Shown in pieces: positions 56,806-64,000 of a stretch of 64,000 nucleotides of DNA. A program made the translations under genes and the position numbers. Position 1 is the stretch's first letter; the number at the start of each line of letters is the position of its first letter. The stretch covers positions 3,956,001 to 4,020,000 of the forward strand of contig NZ_CP109171.1 of the NCBI RefSeq assembly GCF_036246005.1. Reading direction: 5' to 3'. This DNA comes from Streptomyces sp. NBC_01723 (lineage in GTDB: Bacteria > Actinomycetota > Actinomycetes > Streptomycetales > Streptomycetaceae). Under the pieces are notes generated by a model. That model had not been told where the DNA came from. It saw only the letters and a list, made by a program, of their open reading frames with translations, and searched no databases.

Positions 56806-58284
56806 TCAGGTCTGCGCCATGTCCACGAACCGCGAGTAGTGGCCCTGGAAGGCGACCGTGATCGTCGCCGTCGGGCCGTTACGGTGCTTGGCCACGATCA
56901 GGTCGGCCTCGCCCGCACGCGGGGACTCCTTCTCGTAGGCGTCCTCGCGGTGCAGCAGGATGACCATGTCGGCGTCCTGCTCGATCGAACCGGACTCACG
57001 CAGGTCGGAGACCATCGGCTTCTTGTCGGTGCGCTGCTCGGGACCACGGTTCAGCTGGGAGAGCGCGATGACCGGGACCTCCAGCTCCTTGGCCAGGAGC
57101 TTGAGGTTGCGGGACATGTCCGAGACCTCCTGCTGACGGCTCTCGGCGCGCTTGGAGCCGCCGGACTGCATCAGCTGGAGATAGTCGATGACCACGAGCC
57201 TGATGTCGTTGCGCTGCTTGAGACGGCGGCACTTGGCTCGGATCTCCATCATCGACAGGTTCGGGGAGTCGTCGATGTAGAGCGGGGCCGCCGAGACGTC
57301 CGGCATCCGGCGGGCCAGGCGGGTCCAGTCGTCGTCCGTCATCGTGCCGGACCGCATGTGGTGCAGCGCCACGCGGGCCTCGGCGGACAGCAGACGCATC
57401 GCGATCTCGTTGCGCCCCATTTCGAGCGAGAAGATGACGCTCGGGAGATTGTTCTTGATCGACGCCGCGCGGGCGAAGTCCAGCGCGAGCGTCGACTTGC
57501 CCATGGCGGGGCGGGCGGCGATGACGATCATCTGACCGGGGTGCAGGCCGTTGGTCAGCGAGTCGAAGTCCGTGAAGCCCGTGGGCACACCGGTCATCTC
57601 GCCGCTGCGCGAACCGATCGCCTCGATCTCGTCGAGCGCGCCCTCCATGATGTCGCCGAGCGGCAGGTAGTCCTCGCTGGTGCGCTGCTCGGTGACGGCG
57701 TAGATCTCGGCCTGGGCGCGGTTGACGATCTCGTCGACGTCGTCGTCGGCCGCGTACCCCATCTGCGTGATCCGGGTGCCGGCCTCCACCAGGCGGCGCA
57801 GGACGGCCCGCTCGTGCACGATCTCCGCGTAGTAGGCGGCGTTCGCGGCCGTCGGCACGGTCTGGACGAGGGTGTGCAGATACGAGGCGCCGCCGACCTT
57901 GTTGATCTCACCGCGTTTGGTGAGTTCGGCCGCGATCGTGATGGGGTCGGCCGGCTCGCCCTTGGCGTAGACGTCGAGGATGGCCTGGTAGACCGTCTCG
58001 TGGGCGGGCTTGTAGAAGTCGTGGCCCTTGAGGATCTCGACGACGTCGGCGATGGCGTCCTTGGAGAGGAGCATGCCGCCGAGGACGGACTGTTCGGCGT
58101 CCAGGTCCTGCGGGGGGACTCGCTCGAACGACGGTCCGCCGCCGTCCCACGAGCCGTTGTCCGCGCCACGCTCGTGCTGCTCGTCGCGGCCCCGGCCCCC
58201 GTCACCGCGCCGACGGGAAGCAGGCAGACGATCACTGGGACCGCTGTCGGCCCACGGGTCGTCCAAGGGCTCGGAAATGCTCAC
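56806..58284 (-). CDS. dnaB: Replicative DNA helicase DnaB
   Basis: A 492-aa hexameric helicase of the replication fork. The N-terminal domain starts at PPQDLDAEQSVLGGMLLS, and the RecA-like domain has Walker A ARPAMGKSTLA, the Walker B region VVIDYLQLM and DLRESGSIEQDADMV. A 60-residue hydrophilic tail precedes the N-domain. No intein is present. GTG 58284 follows GAGGAGG by about eight bases, so longer readings are rejected. Confidence 0.97.
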   Translation of the reverse strand: MSISEPLDDPWADSGPSDRLPASRRRGDGGRGRDEQHERGADNGSWDGGGPSFERVPPQDLDAEQSVLGGMLLSKDAIADVVEILKGHDFYKPAHETVYQAILDVYAKGEPADPITIAAELTKRGEINKVGGASYLHTLVQTVPTAANAAYYAEIVHERAVLRRLVEAGTRITQMGYAADDDVDEIVNRAQAEIYAVTEQRTSEDYLPLGDIMEGALDEIEAIGSRSGEMTGVPTGFTDFDSLTNGLHPGQMIVIAARPAMGKSTLALDFARAASIKNNLPSVIFSLEMGRNEIAMRLLSAEARVALHHMRSGTMTDDDWTRLARRMPDVSAAPLYIDDSPNLSMMEIRAKCRRLKQRNDIRLVVIDYLQLMQSGGSKRAESRQQEVSDMSRNLKLLAKELEVPVIALSQLNRGPEQRTDKKPMVSDLRESGSIEQDADMVILLHREDAYEKESPRAGEADLIVAKHRNGPTATITVAFQGHYSRFVDMAQT

Positions 58285-58467
58285 CGAGCCACCTCCTCCC
58301 GTCCGCCGAGCGGACCTCGCCGTGCCCCTCATTTCTACGGCACGGCACTGACAAATAAAGACGCCCAACTCCGGTTCTGGCGCGTCGGTTTTGTGATGGT
58401 TCACAGGGCGACGGACGGAGCGGGCGCCGGACCACCGTAGGCCGGTCGGCACCGTCAGCCAATCTGG

Positions 58468-58730
58468 TTATCCACAGGCCATGTGGACGACGGGCCAGAT
58501 GCTGTGGAGAACTCCGCCAAACCTGTGCACGACCCGGTGGACAGCCCTGTGAACAAGCCTGCACCCCGATCGCAGAAGCCGCCCTGACCTGCCATTTCAC
58601 CGTCCACGGCCTGTGCAGAAGAAAAACTTGCCCGGTCAGCTCAAGATCACTTCGAACGGTGCCCAGAAGTACACGGGGTGAGACGATGCGTAAGGGTCTC
58701 AAAAGCGTTGCATCTCTTACCTGTGGACGA
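58468..58730. other. DnaA-box-like cluster between dnaB and the MATE gene
   Basis: The 460-bp divergent gap (58285-58744) holds no gene. TTATCCACA at 58468-58476 is perfect. One-mismatch relatives lie at 58482-58490 (TGTGGACGA), 58503-58511 (TGTGGAGAA), about 58549-58557 (TGTGAACAA) and 58722-58730 (TGTGGACGA). The last falls inside the predicted MATE promoter. Confidence 0.5.
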
Positions 58731-58737
58731 TTAGATT
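58708..58737 (+). promoter_or_regulatory. Promoter of the MATE gene, probably leaderless
   Basis: TTGCAT (58708-58713) and TAGATT (58732-58737) with 18-bp spacing lie seven bases before ATG 58745. A DnaA-box-like sequence (58722-58730) is in the spacer. Confidence 0.5.
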
Positions 58738-58744
58738 GGTGCTC

Positions 58745-60082
58745 ATGACACAGGCCCCCGCGCGTCCCCGAACCGTCCGGCGCCGGCACGACCGAGAGAT
58801 CGTCGCGCTGGCCGTCCCGGCCTTCGGCGCGCTCGTCGCCGAGCCCCTTTTCGTGATGGCCGACAGTGCGATCGTCGGCCATCTCGGCACCGCGCAACTC
58901 GCCGGACTCGGGATCGCCTCGGCCTTGCTCACCACGGCCGTGAGTGTGTTCGTCTTCCTCGCCTACGCCACCACGGCGGGCGTGTCCCGACGCGTGGGCG
59001 CGGGCGACCTCCAAGCCGCGATCCGCCAGGGCATGGACGGCATCTGGCTGGCGGTGCTGCTCGGAGCCGCCGTCATCGCCGTCGTACTGCCCACGGCCCC
59101 GTCGCTCGTGGGACTCTTCGGCGCCTCCGACACGGCGGCCCCGTACGCCATCACCTATCTGCGCATCTCCTCACTCGGCATTCCCGCCATGCTCGTCGTG
59201 CTCGCCGCGACCGGTGTCCTGCGCGGACTCCAGAACACCCGGACCCCGCTCTACGTGGCCGTCGGCGGCTTCGTCGCCAACGCCGTCCTCAACGTCCTGC
59301 TCGTCTACGGCGCCGGCCTCGGCATCGCGGGCTCCGCCTGGGGCACCGTCATCGCTCAGTACGGCATGGCCGCGGTGTACCTGTGGGTCGTGGTGCGCGG
59401 GGCGCGACGCCACGGAGCGTCCCTGCGTCCGGACGCCGCCGGCATCCGGGCATCCGCTCAGGCAGGGATGCCTCTGCTCGTGCGCACGCTCTCGCTGCGA
59501 GCGATTCTCATGATCGCGACGGCCGTGGCGGCCCGCCTCGGCGACGCCGACATCGCGGCCCACCAGATCATCCTGTCCCTGTGGAGCCTGATGGCCTTCG
59601 CGCTCGATGCCATCGCCATCGCCGGGCAAGCCATCATCGGACGCTACCTGGGCGCCGGGGACGCCCAGGGTGCCCGCGAAGCCTGCCGCAGGATGGTGGA
59701 GTGGGGCGTCGCGGTCGGCGTCGTACTCGGACTGCTCGTGGTTCTCTCCCGCCCAGCGTTTCTGCCCTTGTTCACCGGTGACTCCGCGGTCAAGGACGCC
59801 GCACTGCCGGCTCTGGTGATCGTGGCCGTCGCGCAGCCGATCTGCGGAGTGGTCTACGTCCTGGACGGTGTCCTGATGGGTGCGGGTGACGGCCCGTACC
59901 TGGCCTGGGCGATGCTGTTGACCCTGGCGGTCTTCACTCCCACGGCCCTCCTCGTACCCGCCGTCGGCGGAGGACTCACCGTGCTGTGGGCGGCCATGAC
60001 GCTGATGATGGCGATGCGTCTGGTGACGCTGTGGCTGCGCACCAGGTCGGGCCGCTGGATCGTCACGGGCGCGACGCGGTGA
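58745..60082 (+). CDS. MATE-family efflux transporter (DinF type)
   Basis: A 445-aa membrane protein with twelve helices. Typical segments are EIVALAVPAFGALVAEPLFV, DSAIVGHLGTAQLAGLGIA and the repeat GPDIAAHQI-like DADIAAHQIILSLWS. It belongs to the DinF/NorM-type cation-coupled drug exporters. It is isolated on the plus strand between dnaB and the ribosomal protein operon, both on the minus strand. A parS and a two-way terminator follow it. Confidence 0.92.
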   Translation: MTQAPARPRTVRRRHDREIVALAVPAFGALVAEPLFVMADSAIVGHLGTAQLAGLGIASALLTTAVSVFVFLAYATTAGVSRRVGAGDLQAAIRQGMDGIWLAVLLGAAVIAVVLPTAPSLVGLFGASDTAAPYAITYLRISSLGIPAMLVVLAATGVLRGLQNTRTPLYVAVGGFVANAVLNVLLVYGAGLGIAGSAWGTVIAQYGMAAVYLWVVVRGARRHGASLRPDAAGIRASAQAGMPLLVRTLSLRAILMIATAVAARLGDADIAAHQIILSLWSLMAFALDAIAIAGQAIIGRYLGAGDAQGAREACRRMVEWGVAVGVVLGLLVVLSRPAFLPLFTGDSAVKDAALPALVIVAVAQPICGVVYVLDGVLMGAGDGPYLAWAMLLTLAVFTPTALLVPAVGGGLTVLWAAMTLMMAMRLVTLWLRTRSGRWIVTGATR

Positions 60083-60083
60083 C

Positions 60084-60099
60084 CGTTTCACGTGAAACA
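60084..60099. other. parS site after the MATE gene
   Basis: CGTTTCACGTGAAACA contains the perfect 14-bp core at 60085-60098. It begins two bases after the MATE stop codon and is followed by a terminator hairpin. Confidence 0.88.
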
Positions 60100-60106
60100 C
60101 AATGAA

Positions 60107-60146
60107 GAGGGGGCCGTATCTCCTGGTCGGGAGATACGGCCCCCTC
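60107..60146. terminator. Bidirectional terminator (MATE / rplI)
   Basis: A perfect 17-bp stem (60107-60123 with 60130-60146) and a six-base loop TGGTCG between convergent MATE and rplI. Confidence 0.9.
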
Positions 60147-60174
60147 TCACATCGCTTCAGCGAGAGCAGAGCGC

Positions 60175-60621
60175 TCAGGCAGCGACGACCTCGACGCTGA
60201 CCTTGGCGTCAACCTCGGGGTGCAGACGCACGGACGTCTCGTGAGCGCCCAGGGTCTTGATCGGCGAGCCCAGCTCGATACGGCGCTTGTCGACCTCGGG
60301 GCCACCGGCAGCCTTGATCGCCGAGGCGACGTCGGCCGGGGTAACGGAACCGAAGAGACGACCGGCGTCGCCGGAGCGGACGGCCAGACGGACCTTCACA
60401 CCCTCGAGCTGGGCCTTCACCTGGTTGGCCTGCTCGATGGTCTGGATCTCGTGGATCTTGCGAGCGCGACGAATCTGCTCGACGTCCTTCTCGCCACCCT
60501 TGGTCCAGCGGATCGCGAACTTCCGCGGGATCAGGTAGTTGCGAGCGTAACCGTCCTTGACGTCGACGACGTCGCCCGCGGCACCGAGGCCGGAGACCTC
60601 GTGGGTGAGGATGATCTTCAT
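60175..60621 (-). CDS. rplI: 50S ribosomal protein L9
   Basis: A 148-aa L9 with the N-terminal rRNA-binding domain [19 protein letters not shown], the long connecting helix and the C-terminal domain (about 80-148). It is last gene of the rpsF-ssb-rpsR-rplI operon, 18 bp after rpsR. Confidence 0.97.
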   Translation of the reverse strand: MKIILTHEVSGLGAAGDVVDVKDGYARNYLIPRKFAIRWTKGGEKDVEQIRRARKIHEIQTIEQANQVKAQLEGVKVRLAVRSGDAGRLFGSVTPADVASAIKAAGGPEVDKRRIELGSPIKTLGAHETSVRLHPEVDAKVSVEVVAA

Positions 60622-60639
60622 TGTTCGGTCACCCTTCCC

Positions 60640-60876
60640 TTATCGCGCGGTGGAGGTGTAGGGCAGCAGCGCCATCTCACGGCTGTTCTTCACGGCCGTG
60701 GCGACGTCACGCTGGTGCTGGGTGCAGTTGCCGGTCACGCGGCGGGCACGGATCTTGCCGCGGTCGGAAATGAACTTCCGCAGCATGTTCGTGTCCTTGT
60801 AGTCCACGTACGTGACCTTGTCCTTGCAGAACGCGCAGACCTTCTTCTTCGGCTTGCGCACAGGCGGCTTAGCCAT
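60640..60876 (-). CDS. rpsR: 30S ribosomal protein S18
   Basis: A 78-aa S18. It is of the zinc-binding (C+) form, with VCAFC and NCTQHQ as probable ligands. Segments [16 protein letters not shown] and REMALLPY are typical. It follows ssb by 44 bp in the operon. Streptomyces often carry a second, zinc-free S18 elsewhere; none is in this window. Confidence 0.96.
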   Translation of the reverse strand: MAKPPVRKPKKKVCAFCKDKVTYVDYKDTNMLRKFISDRGKIRARRVTGNCTQHQRDVATAVKNSREMALLPYTSTAR

Positions 60877-60920
60877 GATGTTTCTCCTGTGTGATCAAGA
60901 AGTGTGGGGTGGAGCCCGCC

Positions 60921-61520
60921 CTAGAAGGGGGGCTCGTCCGAGTAGCCGCCACCGCCGCCGGAGCCGCTGGAGCCACCGCCCCAGCCTCCGCCCTGACCGC
61001 CGCCGCCCTGCTGGCCACCGGCGGGAGCGCCGGTCGCCCAGGGGTCGTCGGCCGGAGCGCCGCCGCCCTGCTGGCCGCCACCGGGGCCGCCGCCCCAGCC
61101 GCCGCCACCCTGGCCGCCACCGCCGCCGTAACCGCCCTGGCCACCGCGGCCCTGGCCCGAGGTCTTGGTGACCTTGGCCGTGGCACTGCGCAGGCTGGCA
61201 CCGACCTCGTCGACGTCCAGTTCGTAGACCGTGCGCTTGACGCCCTCGCGGTCCTCGTAGGACCGCTGCTTCAGCCGGCCCTGCACGATGACGCGCATGC
61301 CTCGCTGGAGCGACTCGGCGACGTTCTCCGCCGCCTGACGCCAGACCGAGCAGGTGAGGAAGAGGCTCTCGCCGTCCTTCCACTCGTTGGTCTGGCGGTC
61401 GAAGGTGCGGGGGGTCGACGCGACACGGAACTTCGCGACGGCCGCACCGGACGGGGTGAAGCGCAGCTCGGGGTCGTCGACAAGATTGCCGACGACCGTG
61501 ATGACGGTCTCGCCTGCCAT
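60921..61520 (-). CDS. ssb: Single-stranded DNA-binding protein
   Basis: A 199-aa SSB: OB-fold (about 1-115, starting [20 protein letters not shown]), a Gly-rich low-complexity linker (about 115-190, [17 protein letters not shown]) and the acidic tip DEPPF that binds replication partners. It is the essential SSB of the operon with rpsF and rpsR (SsbA in S. coelicolor). Confidence 0.96.
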   Translation of the reverse strand: MAGETVITVVGNLVDDPELRFTPSGAAVAKFRVASTPRTFDRQTNEWKDGESLFLTCSVWRQAAENVAESLQRGMRVIVQGRLKQRSYEDREGVKRTVYELDVDEVGASLRSATAKVTKTSGQGRGGQGGYGGGGGQGGGGWGGGPGGGQQGGGAPADDPWATGAPAGGQQGGGGQGGGWGGGSSGSGGGGGYSDEPPF

Positions 61521-61599
61521 GGGGGTACCTCTCGGCGGGTTTGCTGCTCTGGCTGCTTGGTTGCTGCTACTCGGATCCCGGGATCAGCTGAGCGGAAGC

Positions 61600-61890
61600 T
61601 CAGTGCATCTCGGGACGGAGGACCTTGGTCCGGAGGACCGACTCGTTCAGGTTCATCTGGCGGTCGAGCTCCTTGACGACCGCAGGCTCGGCCTGCAGGT
61701 CGATGACCGAGTAGATGCCCTCGGGCTTCTTCTTGATCTCGTACGAGAGACGACGACGGCCCCAGGTGTCGACCTTCTCGACCTTTCCGCCGCCGTCACG
61801 GACGACAGAGAGGAAGTTCTCGATCAGCGGGGAGACAGAACGCTCCTCGAGATCGGGGTCGAGGATGACCATCACCTCGTAGTGACGCAT
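61600..61890 (-). CDS. rpsF: 30S ribosomal protein S6
   Basis: A 96-aa S6 ([34 protein letters not shown]). It is first in the rpsF-ssb-rpsR-rplI operon. AAAGGAGGT lies about nine bases before the ATG, a near-perfect Shine-Dalgarno sequence, and rejects the longer upstream reading. Confidence 0.96.
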   Translation of the reverse strand: MRHYEVMVILDPDLEERSVSPLIENFLSVVRDGGGKVEKVDTWGRRRLSYEIKKKPEGIYSVIDLQAEPAVVKELDRQMNLNESVLRTKVLRPEMH

Positions 61891-62168
61891 GTGGAACCCA
61901 CCTCCTTTGGACTCAGCGGCCACGGTCGTTCCGTGGCAGGAGGGTTGCGATGCGTTGGCACCGGTATCAACGAGTAAACCAGGACCCACTGACAATCGGA
62001 CCTCCTCCAGGGAGGCGGCCCGGCCGTGGGAGGCAGCAGACACCAGTGCAGAAGGTACAGAGTACCCGGCCGCGCGCTTGCGGTTGAAATCCGGCCCGGA
62101 GGGGACACAATCGATACCCAGCGGATGTGATAGGGCGACGACACACTGCCTTCGGCAGGAGGTTCCCC

Positions 62169-62474
62169 ATGGCACAGATCATGCGACCGGCGAGGCCCCG
62201 GACCGGCCTGCTGGCCACCGACGGCAAACCGCATCCCCTCCAGCACGCTCTGCTGGCCGCGACCCTGGCGCTCGCGGTGCTCGCCCTCGCCACGGCGAGC
62301 TTCCGGGGACTGCACGTCCTGACGTCCTGGGCGGGGCTGCTCGGCGTCCTGACCGGCGGCTACGGCCAGTACGTCTCCGAGACGACGCGGGAGCGCTTCG
62401 GTCTGGTGCTGGGTCTCGGAGCTTCCGCCGCCGGACTGTTCTTCGGCATCTACCACGGCGGACTCATCGGCTGA
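62169..62474 (+). CDS. Small membrane protein, function unknown
   Basis: A 101-aa protein with three hydrophobic helices ([37 protein letters not shown] and [20 protein letters not shown]). It is divergent from the rpsF operon. AGGAGG six bases before ATG 62169 fixes the start. I do not recognise the family; a similar gene occupies this place in other streptomycetes as far as I recall. Confidence 0.75.
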   Translation: MAQIMRPARPRTGLLATDGKPHPLQHALLAATLALAVLALATASFRGLHVLTSWAGLLGVLTGGYGQYVSETTRERFGLVLGLGASAAGLFFGIYHGGLIG

Positions 62475-62610
62475 GCCGTTCGCCGCCCGACCGCCGGACC
62501 ACGCCTTCCAGCCGTGGGCCGGACGGGGCGCTCACAGGGCGCAGTAGGCTTCGCGCGAGAGCCGGAGCCCCTGTACCCATGGGGACACACCAGCCCGAGG
62601 AGCGCCCCGA

Positions 62611-63732
62611 ATGAGCCTGACCCTGAGGACCATCAGCCGCGAGCAGCATCTGGCCTACATCCAGAGCCTGCCGGCGGCCAGTCACATGCAGGTCCCCGCA
62701 TGGGCAGACGTCAAGGCCGAGTGGCGCTCGGAGAACCTCGGCTGGTTCGACGACCGGACGGGTGAGCTGGTCGGCGCGGGTCTGGTGCTGTACCGGCAGC
62801 TGCCCAAGATCAAGCGGTACCTCGCCTACCTCCCCGAGGGCCCGGTCATCAACTGGTTCGCGCCGAACCTCCAGGAGTGGATGGAGCCGATGCTGGCGCA
62901 CCTCAAGCAGCAGGGCGCCTTCTCGGTGAAGATGGGCCCGCCGGTGATCATCCGGCGCTGGGACGCCACGTCCATCAAGAAGGGCATCCAGGACCCCGAC
63001 GTCAAGCGCCTGCGGGACATAGAGGCCGACCACATCGAGCCGCGCGCCTTCGAGGTGGCCGACAAGCTGCGCCGCATGGGCTGGCAGCAGGGCGAGGACG
63101 GCGGCGCCGGCTTCGGCGACGTGCAGCCCCGCTACGTCTTCCAGGTGCCGCTGGCCAACCGGTCCCTGGAAGAGGTCCACAAGAACTTCAACCAGCTCTG
63201 GCGCCGCAACATCAAGAAGGCCGAGAAGGCCGGCGTCGAGGTCGTCCAGGGCGGCTACCACGACCTGGAGGAGTGGCAGCGCCTGTACGAGATCACGGCC
63301 GTGCGCGACCACTTCCGGCCGCGTCCGCTGTCGTACTTCCAGCGCATGTGGGCGGCCCTCAACAACGAGGACCCCAACCGCATGCGGCTGTACTTCGCCC
63401 GGCACAACGGGGTGAACCTGTCGGCGGCGACGATGCTGGTGGTCGGCGGGCACGTCTGGTACTCCTACGGCGCCTCCGACAACATCGGCCGCGAGGTCCG
63501 GCCGTCGAACGCCATGCAGTGGGCGATGCTCCGCGACGCCTACGCCCTCGGTGCGACCGTCTACGACCTGCGCGGCATCTCCGACTCCCTGGACGAGAGC
63601 GACCACCTCTTCGGTCTGATCCAGTTCAAGGTGGGTACGGGCGGTCAGGCGGCCGAGTACCTCGGCGAGTGGGACTTCCCGCTGAACAAGCTGCTCCACA
63701 AGGCGCTCGACATCTACATGTCGCGCCGCTGA
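62611..63732 (+). CDS. femX: FemX-type peptidoglycan bridge aminoacyltransferase
   Basis: A 373-aa FemABX protein with two GNAT-like subdomains and a helical-arm region (about 245-305). Segments include HMQVPAWADVKAEWRSENLG, LAYLPEGPV and VHKNFNQLWRRNIKKAEKAG. FemX adds the first glycine of the lipid II bridge using glycyl-tRNA; in S. coelicolor the homologue at this place is reported to be essential unless VanK substitutes. It lies directly before the alanine-racemase-like gene (60 bp), fitting cell-wall precursor metabolism. Confidence 0.93.
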   Translation: MSLTLRTISREQHLAYIQSLPAASHMQVPAWADVKAEWRSENLGWFDDRTGELVGAGLVLYRQLPKIKRYLAYLPEGPVINWFAPNLQEWMEPMLAHLKQQGAFSVKMGPPVIIRRWDATSIKKGIQDPDVKRLRDIEADHIEPRAFEVADKLRRMGWQQGEDGGAGFGDVQPRYVFQVPLANRSLEEVHKNFNQLWRRNIKKAEKAGVEVVQGGYHDLEEWQRLYEITAVRDHFRPRPLSYFQRMWAALNNEDPNRMRLYFARHNGVNLSAATMLVVGGHVWYSYGASDNIGREVRPSNAMQWAMLRDAYALGATVYDLRGISDSLDESDHLFGLIQFKVGTGGQAAEYLGEWDFPLNKLLHKALDIYMSRR

Positions 63733-63792
63733 CCCGCACCCACCCTTCATCCCGCACCTCTGACAGCCACCAGAAAGGTTCCAGGTCCGGCC

Positions 63793-64000
63793 ATGGCGCT
63801 CACGCTCTACGTCGACACCGCGCGCTGGCGGGCGCACCACAAGCACGTGCAGGAGCAGTTCCCCGGGCTGGTCCCGGTCTGCAAGGGCAACGGCTACGGC
63901 TTCGGGCACGAGCGGCTGGCGGAGGAGGCGACCCGGCTCGGCTCGGACGTACTGGCCGTGGGCACCACCTACGAGGCCGCCCGGATCAAGGACTTCTTCG
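63793..64000 (+). CDS. Alanine racemase-like PLP enzyme (5' part, cut by window end)
   Basis: The first 69 codons of a fold-type III PLP protein: LTLYVDTARWRAHHKHVQ and the PLP-lysine segment VPVCKGNGYGFGHERLAEEA, the KxNxYG motif of alanine racemases. The frame is open to the window edge. Position after femX suggests a role in cell-wall amino-acid supply, but it may be a paralogue rather than the main Alr. The ATG has a weak upstream purine run. Confidence 0.8.
   Translation, partial: MALTLYVDTARWRAHHKHVQEQFPGLVPVCKGNGYGFGHERLAEEATRLGSDVLAVGTTYEAARIKDFF

Overview
The window is a stretch of Streptomyces chromosome. The support is very high GC with strong third-position bias, GTG and TTG starts, ATGA/GTGA operon overlaps, ssgR-ssgA developmental genes, a Tat-exported DyP peroxidase and several copies of the Streptomyces parS core GTTTCACGTGAAAC. 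From memory, gene content and order resemble the S. coelicolor / S. lividans core region from about SCO3970 to SCO3903. The oriC-proximal side would lie beyond the dnaB/rplI/ssb end; oriC itself is not in the window. I see no rRNA, tRNA, CRISPR array, insertion sequence, prophage or integrated element.

Layout. (1) 0-4.7 kb: a SpoIIE-type phosphatase, Xaa-Pro aminopeptidase, an RsbW-like ATPase and a polytopic membrane protein. (2) 4.8-10.3 kb: extracytoplasmic copper handling (YcnI, Sco, PCuAC/ECuC, CopC-CopD fusion) ending in the Tat-exported haem peroxidase DtpA. (3) 10.4-14.5 kb: pheA, serS and a HAD phosphatase, with a DnaA-box cluster between pheA and serS. (4) 14.6-18.1 kb: four-gene ABC-2 exporter operon. 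(5) 18.3-24.6 kb: an M24-fold protein, an alpha/beta hydrolase-SDR fusion, KptA, an LLM flavin enzyme, a second HAD phosphatase and an M23 peptidase. (6) 24.7-32.7 kb: cydA-cydB-cydCD followed by a DevS-like GAF-GAF sensor kinase that keeps the haem histidine, all behind a perfect Rex operator. (7) 32.8-39.7 kb: cyclophilin-like protein, HisC-like aminotransferase, LacI regulator, metallophosphatase, membrane protein and a TerD-VWA protein. (8) 39.8-43.4 kb: thiC with a TPP riboswitch, and a YibE/F protein with a His-rich N-terminus. (9) 43.4-50.9 kb: ssgA, ssgR, small membrane and cupin proteins, ptpA, a Cys/Met-type PLP lyase, a LysR regulator, Nudix, GNAT and a GlcG/HbpS-like protein. (10) 51-56.8 kb: MFS/MarR pair, GNAT, a serine hydrolase, and TetR with a frameshifted TetX-like monooxygenase. 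(11) 56.8-64 kb: dnaB, a MATE exporter, the rpsF-ssb-rpsR-rplI operon, a small membrane protein, femX and the start of an alanine-racemase-like gene.

Most genes are conserved housekeeping or accessory functions. The most unusual signals are in the DNA itself. Five perfect and three imperfect parS sites are built into other elements: one is the centre of a 48-bp perfect palindrome between convergent genes, one near-match forms a hairpin in the variable arm of the thiC riboswitch, one covers the cydCD start codon, and two lie in reading frames. Three intergenic groups of DnaA boxes, several apparently leaderless promoters and a 17-bp operator-like palindrome with no obvious regulator complete the list. 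I did not find a clearly new multi-gene defence or mobile system.
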